A stretch of DNA of 64,000 bases from Kalmanozyma brasiliensis GHG001 (taxonomy: Eukaryota > Basidiomycota > Ustilaginomycetes > Ustilaginales): NCBI RefSeq assembly GCF_000497045.1, contig NW_015961952.1, positions 248,001-312,000 on the forward strand, in the 5' to 3' direction. A program made the position numbers and the translations under genes. The notes under the pieces are model-generated. The model was not told the origin of the DNA and did not search any database. It worked only from the letters and a program-made list of their open reading frames with translations. Shown piece after piece: positions 8,611 through 17,700 of this stretch (positions within the stretch are counted from its first letter, which is position 1; every line of letters begins with the position of its first letter).

Positions 8611-10935
8611 TTAGCTGGAGATAGCACTCAACCCGCGCTTCTCGCCCCTCAGACTCGAGATCGGAGACCAGTTCGTCCTGGGATCCTTGGCAAAGATCTG
8701 ACTCGTCAGAGGGGGACTCCTGCTACCCCTTGCTGCAACATACTCCTCCGCACCCACCTCGAGCGGGGCTGATCGGGGGCTGATAGCGCTGCTATCGGGG
8801 GAGCTACCGGAGCTTAAGCCATCATCACTGCCCACCGAGCTGCGGTTCCTCGAATGGGCGGGGGACAGCCTCAAGCTGGGCAATGGCAACCTGGCGATGC
8901 TGGGCAAGTTGCCGTTGCTCCCCACGCTCGAGCTGGACAGTCGAGGAAGTCTCAACGACTCGGCACCGGTGGACGACCCGCGTGTTGGAGAGGGTGCGTC
9001 ACTGGCGGGTCGCACAAAAAACCGAGCCGCTTCACCAATCTGCTGCTCGCCCAGGTTCCAACACTGTCGCGCGGTTGCCCACCATCGACTCGCGTCGGGG
9101 CTCGCCCCACGCCCGCTGTACTGCGTGCACAGGAGCAGGGCGGGGAAGGCGAACAGATTGCGGCGTCCGGTGATGCTGAGGACCGAGAGGATGAGGTGGA
9201 TGTTGTCCAGCGCGGCTTTTTGTTGACCCCGATCAGCTTGCGGGGCACCCGAACGACGTGCTTCCATGAGGAAAACGGAGCATTCGGCGATGAGGTGCAT
9301 CTGCGCCCAGAACCAGGCGCGGTGCGAAGCGGCACTGGCTTCCGGCTCCTCAAGCAGTCGAGAGGCAGACTTCATGTTGTAGTCGTCAAACTTGTGCTCG
9401 ACGACCAGCGCGGCTGCCCACGACTGGAGCGCATCCTCACCCTTAGAGCACGGCTCGTTGGCGTCAATGACGAGACCGAAGACCGTAGCAATCTCGGCGA
9501 GACGCGCAAAAGACTTTGTGACGTCGTCGCGCGTCTCGTCGCCGGAAGTGCCAAAGTTGCGCGCAGCAGCGAGAACGTCGGAACGGCGAACGGTGGAGGA
9601 CTGGGCAGCGAGCGCGGCGATGGTCATGTCGAGCGTCCAGGCGAGGAGGACGAGACGTTCGCAGGTGGCACGACGAGGCCAGGACGACGACGAGAACGAG
9701 TCGCGACCGTAGGCGTTCTTGCGCGCCGGCGGCAGCTGACCGTCGGCGAGCTTGAGGGTGGCGTTGATGCGGACGGCGTCGTTGGAGTAGGAGAGGGCAC
9801 GCTGGAGACGACCCATGCCGAGCTCGTGAGCGGAGAGGAAGCAGAGGGTGAGGGAAAGGTCGACATCAGGTCGGTCGAGGAGGGTGAAGCCATCCTGGTC
9901 TTCGTCCTGAAGCATGCGACGAGCCGAGCGGGCAAAACCCTCGCCTTGTGCGAAACGACGTTCGCGCTCCGCCTCGCTGATGCCCTGCTCGAAGCGAGCG
10001 GCGAGAGCGAACATGGCCATCAACAGGTACGAAGGCACCTCGGAGGTAGACAGATCGCGGAGGAAGGAGATCTCGTCCATGACACAGCTGAAGGGGTGGA
10101 TCTGCGAGAAGAAGATGCTGATGAGATCTCTCCTGCGTTCGGGTGCGACGTCGTCGATGGTGAGCAAGCCCTCGGCGCGGAGACCGGCATTGCCGATGGA
10201 CATGGGGCTCGACTTGGAGCTCATGGTGTTGGCACGAGGACGGCCAGACAAGTCGCTGCCGTTGGGGCTGGACGCCGAGACGGCCGTGTAGGCAGGGGTG
10301 AGCGCCTCGGAGGGGTGGAGGTTGGCGTTGCTGTGACCAGCCGACGAGCCAGAGGACTGACCAGCTTCGTTGGCGACGCGAGCAGTGGGGATGACCATCT
10401 TGCCGTTGGCATCCGAGTAGCAGCAGGTACGACCGCTAAAGTCGCAGTTGGAGCAAGGGAGACCACCATCGCAACGACGCTTGGCCTTGTGGCAGGCGAC
10501 GCAAGCCTTTTGAAGACGCTTGCGCTTGCGACCGGTGGCAGCGTAGATAGTGGTGCCGTCAGCGGTGACGTGGGTGGTGCGGATGACAGGCTGCTCTGGC
10601 GAAGGGTTGGCAGAAGGAGCTTGCGATGCAAAGGTCGGTGGTAGCGGCGAGGAAGGCCCGGGAGCAGCCGAGGCAGATCGATGCGCCCAAGGATCCGAGT
10701 GGTGAGCGTGGTGAGAGGGAGCAGCGGCGGCGTGGCCACTGGAGAGAGCACGGTAGGTGGAAGGACCTGCTGAAGCCGAGTAAGCTGAGTGAGCAAGGTG
10801 GGGCTGCTGGTGGTGGTGGTGTTGTTGATGGTGGTGCTGCGAAGGCTTGTGCTCGCTACTGCTGCTGGAGCCCCATGGCGCAGCGTGGTAGGTGGAGTGT
10901 GGTCTGGACATGTTTGGTGATGTTGATGGGAGCAT
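8611..10935 (-). CDS. Zn2Cys6 fungal transcription factor
   Basis: A 774-residue intronless regulator. The N-terminus is rich in Ser, His and Gln (His/Gln tracts around residues 34-46). A basic run GRKRKRLQK leads into a binuclear zinc cluster with cysteines at 145, 148, 155, 161, 164 and 171 (CVACHKAKRRCDGGLPCSNC core). A middle homology region of the fungal_trans type begins near residue 265 (RRDLISIFFSQIHPFSCVMD) and continues through LSAHELGMGRLQRALSYSNDA. The C-terminus is Ser/Pro-rich and probably disordered. It should bind CGG-type half sites as a dimer in the nucleus. Target genes cannot be read from the sequence. A second ATG at codon 9 is an equally possible start. The long upstream spacer with a TATA box at 11093-11098 fits a regulated gene. 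Confidence 0.93.
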   Translation of the reverse strand: MLPSTSPNMSRPHSTYHAAPWGSSSSSEHKPSQHHHQQHHHHQQPHLAHSAYSASAGPSTYRALSSGHAAAAPSHHAHHSDPWAHRSASAAPGPSSPLPPTFASQAPSANPSPEQPVIRTTHVTADGTTIYAATGRKRKRLQKACVACHKAKRRCDGGLPCSNCDFSGRTCCYSDANGKMVIPTARVANEAGQSSGSSAGHSNANLHPSEALTPAYTAVSASSPNGSDLSGRPRANTMSSKSSPMSIGNAGLRAEGLLTIDDVAPERRRDLISIFFSQIHPFSCVMDEISFLRDLSTSEVPSYLLMAMFALAARFEQGISEAERERRFAQGEGFARSARRMLQDEDQDGFTLLDRPDVDLSLTLCFLSAHELGMGRLQRALSYSNDAVRINATLKLADGQLPPARKNAYGRDSFSSSSWPRRATCERLVLLAWTLDMTIAALAAQSSTVRRSDVLAAARNFGTSGDETRDDVTKSFARLAEIATVFGLVIDANEPCSKGEDALQSWAAALVVEHKFDDYNMKSASRLLEEPEASAASHRAWFWAQMHLIAECSVFLMEARRSGAPQADRGQQKAALDNIHLILSVLSITGRRNLFAFPALLLCTQYSGRGASPDASRWWATARQCWNLGEQQIGEAARFFVRPASDAPSPTRGSSTGAESLRLPRLSSSSVGSNGNLPSIARLPLPSLRLSPAHSRNRSSVGSDDGLSSGSSPDSSAISPRSAPLEVGAEEYVAARGSRSPPLTSQIFAKDPRTNWSPISSLRGEKRGLSAISS

Positions 10936-13330
10936 GTCAACAGAAGCTATTCAAGATGGTTGCAAAAGGGTGATGTAGTTGGTAGCAGTGATGGACGATG
11001 ATGGTGAAGGTCGTAAGGATGGATACAATGACGATGGTCGAATAGGCAAAGGGGAAGGAAACCACGGGCGAAGGCGAGTTGATCGAGAGCGCTATATACA
11101 GAGGAGGCGGATGACCACGAGGGCCGAGATGCCAAGACTTGGAAGGCAAACCGAGCGGGGCGGACCTGGAAAAGAGGTGTCTGATTGGCAGCTGACGGCG
11201 TTGCATCGAGGCTGCGCTCGTCTCTATGCTCTCATGAAGGGGTAAGCGACATTCGGGTTCGGCGGGCGAACAACGGCAGGCGGCTCAAGGGGGGGAACAC
11301 AGGAAGAGGACCGGATGCCAAGCCATAGCTGAGCTATAGTGCAGCAGCAGACGAAGAGGGAGGAGGAGGGGTGGGAGAAGCCCCTTGACGAAGAGCCGTG
11401 TTTGCAAGCCAAGAGAAACGCGCCTCAACGCCAAGCCTCAGGTTGTCCGCCTCGCTATCTCGGAAGCTGAACCGGATTTGACCCTGTTCCACTGTTTGGA
11501 TGGCCTTGTCCACCCACAACCGCCGCCTGTCAACCTCGTTCATTGCCGAAGAAGATCGGACTCCCCTCCAATGAAGGCGATCCAACTCGATATCACGAGC
11601 GCGGTGGCAATCCGTCGTCGTTGGATGGACGAATGGGATGTCGTCTGATTCGACCTTGCCATTTCTGCAGGTGGGGAAGAGGAAAAGCGGAGCGGCGGTC
11701 TGCGCTGCGAGACAGAGGGAAGCGAACCATCACACCCACCGGCCAAGCGGGAGGAGGCAGACGGAACCCTCGGCACTGCACGAGAGGAAGCCACAAATCT
11801 GTCAGCGTGCCAAGAGCTGCACGACGAACCGTAGGCATCTTTGCCAAGCCTCGAATCAAAATCAAACTCAAATTGTAGATTCAAGACGCTGTTATTCATT
11901 CTTGAGCTCAATTCAAGTTCGAAACACTGTGGACGGAGCACGAGCTCGCTCGGTGAAATGTGAGGGATGTGGGTCAAGGCATTTGGCCCGTGTTCATCAG
12001 CGGCCTGGATGCCAAGCCGATGCTAAGGGATCTGACCGCCGCTTATGGGCCGCCTGTCCCGCCCTCGTGCCTCGCAAAGCCGCGACTGGTCTGCTGCCTC
12101 GACCGTGGCATGGCATTATCCGAGTGCAGCTCTGCTGAGGAAACGAACGTGCCTGGGCTCAATCATCCCTTGGTCGGGTCGAATGCCAAGCCAGTGAGCT
12201 GGCGGACTCCTTATCCACCCACTCTCGTGCTTTCTCGCCTCTTGCATGCCCTGCTATCTCTCACAAATGGCAGGTCCGTCCCTCCTCAGTCGAATGCCCA
12301 GACACACGACAGCCTTGCAATATGTCAACACGATTGCATGATTCGCCTTCGGATGTGACGGAAGTGAGGATATGGAACGAAGGGGGTCAGCCAGGTGTGC
12401 AGAGATCATCAAGAAAGCAAGGTCAGCTTCCGTCATGCGCCAAGCTTTCCTCCCTATCACAGGTCTCAGCTGAGGTGCTTGTGCCCTTGCAGCCACGTCA
12501 CAGGCTTGCTTACCCCCCTCCCACGGATCGGAAGAGTGTCGCCTTATTGATTGGCCGGTCTCCGCGTCGAGATGCCAGGCACCCGCGCCCGTCAATCAGG
12601 GTCCCCGGCGGAGAGCGAGCGATGGGGACCCTCGAGCTGTGTGTGCGACGCGAGACTGGCCGTCTCCCATCCACCCGACGTTTCCGATAGCTCATTTCGC
12701 GAAGGGGGTTTCCAACCGATCGGGCCAATCCTTCACAATGTTGACTCGCTTGAAACGACAAAAGGGTTCGCCACCTGAATTCATCCGTTCATGACCCTCA
12801 TTCTCCTGTCAGAGCTGCTCCCGAGCCACGTCCATCTCGCTCGCACCATTGAACTGCGGGCGGATCAAATTGGGCACAACGACAGGCGAGGGGACAGTCA
12901 CTCCATCAACAAAGGGGCCGAGCTTCTTGGCGTAAGCGGGTTCCCCTGGACCGTTTTGAGAAACAGCCCGCAGGCACCCGGCGAGTGTGGCTCATTCGGG
13001 TTGGACCGCCAAGACTTCGGAGTTGGGACGCGAGCCTGCGGTTCGTTTCTGCGTTTTCCTGCATTCTTTGCGAGTGGACACGTTTGCGGGCGGGGCGGCT
13101 GCAACGACTGCAAGGGTCGTTCCGTGCCTCTCTCGTGCGAGTCTCCGCCACGGGATCGTAGATCCCAGGATCATTAGAACGAGATCGGGATCTTCCGCCG
13201 GAGCTGATACAGCACCTGATGCTCGCTTAGCTCTTTGTTCGAGAACACCGAGATGCTCGCTCTTGTCGAGCTGCCACCATCGCTTTTGCCACCCTAGCCT
13301 CGAGCGTGGAGCCCAAAGACAAGCGCTACG
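10936..13330. other. 2.4-kb gene-poor spacer between divergent genes
   Basis: The spacer lies between the Zn2Cys6 regulator (leftward) and the small Cys-rich gene (rightward). Its left end holds a TATA box for the regulator. Open frames up to about 166 codons occur on both strands (for example 11638-12138 plus), but none has a family signature or clear splice partners. The decamer ATGCCAAGCC recurs near 11308, 12008 and 12192, probably by chance. It is best read as a long regulatory region. Confidence 0.45.
11093..11098 (-). promoter_or_regulatory. TATA box, Zn2Cys6 gene
   Basis: Read on the minus strand the site is GTATATAGC, about 160 bp before the ATG at 10935. A leader of roughly 125 nt would follow. 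Placement and sequence fit a core promoter; activity is inferred. Confidence 0.45.
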
Positions 13331-13723
13331 ATGGACGAAGCCGGCGCGGTACTCTGTGGTGGTTGTTGCGGCGCCATCTGCGCCCAGATCCAGTACGCCT
13401 TTTGCAACACCCGTATGTGCCCATGCAGCTTCCTCTCCAAGTCGCGGCTCTGACTGACCTTCTACCTTGACGCAACAGGTCAATACGGCACGGACGCCAC
13501 CTGCGCCGACAACTGCTGCCGCTTCAATTGCTGCTGGAAACAGGGCGCATTTCCCGTCGAAGACTATCCGATTGCCAATAGTGAGGCTCAGGATAGGACA
13601 CAAACCGTCGATTCGTCGGCAGCAACCAAGGGTGAAGGTGGACAGCTGCCTGCGTATACTGCGACGCCGCAGATGTCGGCTGCCCCAGCGACGGGGTCGA
13701 CGCCCGCGCCGGCAGTGCCGTAG
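13331..13723 (+). CDS. Small cysteine-rich protein of unknown function
   Basis: A two-exon gene: 13331-13412 and 13479-13723. The 66-nt intron has donor GTATGT, a CTGAC branch site and acceptor CAACAG. The frame joins inside an Arg codon. The 108-residue product starts MDEAGAVLCGGCCGAICAQ. It has ten cysteines within its first 46 residues (9, 12, 13, 17, 25, 36, 40, 41, 45, 46), including the clusters CGGCC, CADNCC and NCCW. A Thr/Ala/Pro-rich tail ends TPAPAVP. There is no signal peptide, so it is not an obvious secreted effector. Clustered Cys next to short hydrophobic runs could mean palmitoylation or metal binding. I recognise no named family. A long antisense frame overlaps it but has no such structure. 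It ends 204 bp from the convergent thioesterase stop. Confidence 0.68.
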
Positions 13724-13927
13724 CTCTGCGAAAGGTCGTCGACGAATGATCACATCTGCTAGCACCTGGCTCCTCTCCATATACCCGCCATTGGAATGAA
13801 GCTGCCGTCTCATGGCATCATCCTATCACGGATCTGTCTTATTCGTGATAGCTTCTGTTGCACTGTGAGAGTTGCGCTCTCTCTATTCGGCCATGTGCCC
13901 CACCTGCTGGGCGGTGCAGTTCCGCAT

Positions 13928-14480
13928 CTATCCGACGAACTTCGTATGCGATCCCGTCACCACAACTCTATCGTCCTCACCGGTCTCCCTTCCGCCCGAT
14001 TTCCTGCCGAGAATCTGAACATCAATAAACGCAAGATTCCGGCCGACCTTGTTGCTCTTGCCCTTGATGATGAGCGTATCGCCCTCCTTGGCGGCGCCGA
14101 CGTACGTTGCGTGGATGTCGACGCTGACGCCTCGTTTCGTGAAGCGGTCGGGCGAGGTGGAGGCGATGACGATGCCGCCGATCCAGTCGATGATCGTGGC
14201 GGACGTCGAGCCGTGCAGGATGTTCTTGCTGTTCATCAGCGTTTTTGAGACGGGAACGTGGGCTTCGATGTAGCCCGGCTGGACGGCCTTGATCTCCAGC
14301 TGGAGAACCAAGAAGGGGTGGTTGTCAGTTGAGATGATGAGAACGTGATTGGGGAGAGCAAGTACTCACGTCCGAAAGGAGGTATTTGTAGATCGGGTTG
14401 TTGTCGAGGACGTTTGCGTGCACCTCGTTGATCTGCTGCAGCGTCACTGCGCCCTCCAAGGAAGCGGATGTGGTCGACAT
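13928..14480 (-). CDS. Hotdog-fold thioesterase (PaaI/ACOT13-like)
   Basis: Two exons: 14480-14370 and 14299-13928, with a 70-nt intron (GTGAGT donor, CTCCAG acceptor, phase 0). The protein has 160 residues. It opens MSTTSASLEGAVTLQQINEV, and the splice joins YKYLLSD to LEIKAVQPGYIEAHVPV. The hotdog signature follows: NSKNILHGSTSATIIDWIGG, with the conserved HG and the Asp two turns later, then GVSVDIHATYVGAAKEGDTL. This matches acyl-CoA thioesterases of the PaaI/ACOT13 group, which act as dimers or tetramers. The acyl substrate cannot be inferred. No obvious targeting sequence or C-terminal peroxisomal tripeptide is present. It shares a 261-bp divergent promoter with TTI1. Confidence 0.88.
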
Positions 14481-14741
14481 CTTGGCAAAGAGGTGTCGTG
14501 TGTCGGTATGTTGTTGTAGGGAAGCAAGATCCTCTGGAAGATCGACAAGAGGTTGCCCCAACACCGGACCCTTCTTTATCGGCGTGGGGAAGACCCTGTT
14601 GGCCAAATGTAACACGCTCGGATTTTTCGGCTGTCGGGCATCCTCCATGGACCAGAAGAACGACCTTGGACCCTGAGCCCTTCTTCTTCTGCGCTCTTCA
14701 ACCAACCGCAGCCCAGCGTCACAGGGCACAGTCGCTGGAAG

Positions 14742-17700
14742 ATGTTCTCGTCGACGAGCGGGCCGTTCCAGCGTCAGTACCCGCAAGCTGCCGCGCAGAC
14801 GCCGTTCCAGCGCCTCAAGCCGGCATGTGTCGAGCTGCTCTCCCTCGCCGGACGCTCGACGGGGCCTGTGCAGACCCAGCAGGTGGTCGCCTGCCTGCGT
14901 CGACTGCAAGCTGCCCTCAAAGCACTCATCACGAATATAGACGATCGCGCTCTCCGCAATGGCGAGCCAACCGCATCTACGTCGAGGCTCATCGGATCCG
15001 ACACGCAGCCCGCCCTCTCACCCGCATTGGTCAACTACATCTTCTACCCACTCTCGGAGCTCATTCGCTCTGCACCCAAGGGCATCACCAGCCTGCCAGA
15101 CTCGATATGTGAGGCCACCTTGGAGGTGCTTGAGCTCCTGTGCAGCCAGTGGTGGGCGGCATGGGTCGGCGAGACGGAGAAATCGGCAGTGGGCAAGGGC
15201 TGGCAGGTGTGGTGCGATCTCGTGATTCTCGCCAGCTCGGTACTTGGTGCGCCGTCCAGCAAGGACAAGGTCGACGCTGAGGCAAGGTCGGGCGCAAGCG
15301 ACGAGGTCAAGGTCGCAGCGTTGAGAGTGCTGACGGAACTCCTATCGCCGCGCTTTCGAGCTCAGCAGGTTACAGGTCCGGATGCGAACAAGGCAAAAGC
15401 AAAGGAGGACGAGTGGGAGTGGGACGGCGTGTCTGATCTGCCAGACCTGGACGACCAAGAGCCAGCAGCCGGCAGATCGGCATCGGCGTCAAAGAAAGTT
15501 GCCGTCGGCTCTTCGAAAGGCGAGGCAGTCCTTGTGTATCCCACATCAGCACATCTCTCGTACGCTTCAACAGAGAGAGTCGCAAAAGGTGCCACCAGCT
15601 TCGTCCTCTCGTCCTGCTTCGACATCGCGCAGTCGTCCCAAGAATGCATGGAAGCACGGTCAGCGGCCGTCAGCGTGGCGCACAGCGCTCTGCTCCTTTG
15701 GATCGGTGGTGTTTGTCAGGCTCTCTTGGCGCGTACCGAGGCGAACGGAGCTGAAGTCCCGCCCTTGTTCTACATCGACATACCCAAGGCTGTATCGACA
15801 AGCTCGAAATCTGACGATACACCGCCGCGAGCAAAAGTTGCCAAACGCCTTCGCCCGCTTCTTCCTGGAATCACTTCTACGCTGACACGTCTAGCTACAA
15901 GCCGCATCAAGTCTACGCCAGGATCGACGAAGCAGAAACCAACGCCAAGCCCCGTCGCAGCGAAAGCCATCGAGCTGCTGGGAGATCTCTTCCGGGTGAC
16001 GCTGTCGGATGAAGCTTTGCGAGATGCAATTGCCCATCGAGGACCTCTCCAACGCAACACGCCCGAGACATCGACAAGGATGACGACTCTCGAGGGTTTT
16101 GCCGCGCTAGACAGCGACGAGGATGTCGTCTCTGAACCGGCTAACGTACCCTCGGAAGAGAACGTCGATAAAGACTCGGCCACAAGGAACGACAGTGCAG
16201 AGCCAGCAGTGGACAAGGAGGCAAAGTGGGCAATGTCCACGCTCGCTCAGGTCCATCTGGCGTTGAAAACATTCGCTCCGCTTACACAGCCTTCTCTACC
16301 AGGCACTTTGTTGCCTTCATCCGTCCATCCTTCGGTTCAGAAAGCCCTTCTCCGCTTGACACTGGTGCTCCTGTCGGAATGCGGTGGCTCTTTCGCTTGG
16401 GTTGACGAGCAGCTGGAAGGGATGGCTCGACTCGAGGCTACCTCCGGCGACAAAGACGGCACGGCTGCTGCTGAAGGCACCGGCCCGTCCAGCGTCAATC
16501 TGTTGCTCGCGTGGACCGTCGATCTCGCCTCCCAATACAACTCTGCTTCTGTCTCCCAGAGCGCCAGAGCTACCTTCGAAGCGCTGCAAACGAGAGCAGG
16601 GGAGCACGAGCGACTCAACCACTCATCGACGCTCGTACGCATGGGGAACGGGACTCTGATGTGGCAGGTGCTAAGGCAGGCACTGAACAGCCTTCCTCCC
16701 GGCATTGTCGCACACAACGATGCTAGCGTATCAAGACTCGCTTTGCGTGTTAGCACTGTTCTGGAACTACTCGTTCGACGGATTGGCAAGCACGCCAAGG
16801 TGGACGCTGGAAGCGGAGGTGCCAGCCTGACAAAGCTGGCGCATGACATGCAGGAAGCCTTCGCCCGACTGATCCGTCCTCTCAAGATCGACAGGCTGGA
16901 ACACGTCGAAGAAGTGGCGGAGCTCGGCGTGACGACATGGCGACTGCAGCCTGTCTTTTCCGGACTCGAAGCGAGTACGTCCACTCAACTGACTCGGATG
17001 TTCTTCACCATCGGACGATCGCTCGTCCTGTCTCTCATCCACGAGATCAAGGCCGGCCGCAACAACGCCGGTGCCAAGGTCGACTTCAGCGAGGTCTTGT
17101 CGTTGGTCACTGTTCTAGTCGACAGAGCGGCTCGATTGCGTTCCATGAGAGTCGAGTCTGGAATTACCGACCAAAGCGCTCTGATCCAAGGCATTCAGCG
17201 CAGTGAGGAGAGCTTGACGTCGCTCGTGCTTGCCGCAGACGTCTTGCGCGGCGTCAGCAGCTGTCTAGACAATCTCGAGCTCGGCATGCAATTCGTCGAC
17301 CTAGGCGCAGGAGCAATGCAGGCGAGCAAGCAGGCCCGAAAAGCGGCGCACAAGCTCGGCAAGAAGATCTTCAGCCAGGTCATGGCAATGCTCGACGGCG
17401 ACGCGGAAGAGGCGATCCGGGCGAGGTCCAGCTTGGTCGAAAGCAAGCAAGCCGATGCAGTGTCCGCACGGTCAGTTGGCGATGCTGGAACCGAGCCTCC
17501 ACGTGACGTTGGCCCCGCGGAGGACGGCGCCTCCGAACAGACGCTGGTCGAGCGAGTCAAAGGCTTCTCCCTAGCATCAGAAGACATCGAAACGTCGACG
17601 CCAGAACGACATGGGCCAGCCCTCAATCTTGGCTTCGTTCGCGCAGCCAATCTATCAAAGGCGTCAGGCGGCCCGCAAAGTCAAGCGCAGATCCAGCTCG

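Noticed and set aside
8854..10644. 596-codon plus-strand frame
   Set aside because: It is antisense to the Zn2Cys6 regulator, whose zinc cluster and middle region are clear. The Gly/Arg/Val-rich composition is typical of a shadow.
12992..13813. 273-codon minus-strand frame overlapping the Cys-rich gene
   Set aside because: It has an ATG but no domain and an Arg-rich shadow composition. The plus-strand two-exon model has consistent splice signals and a structured Cys pattern.
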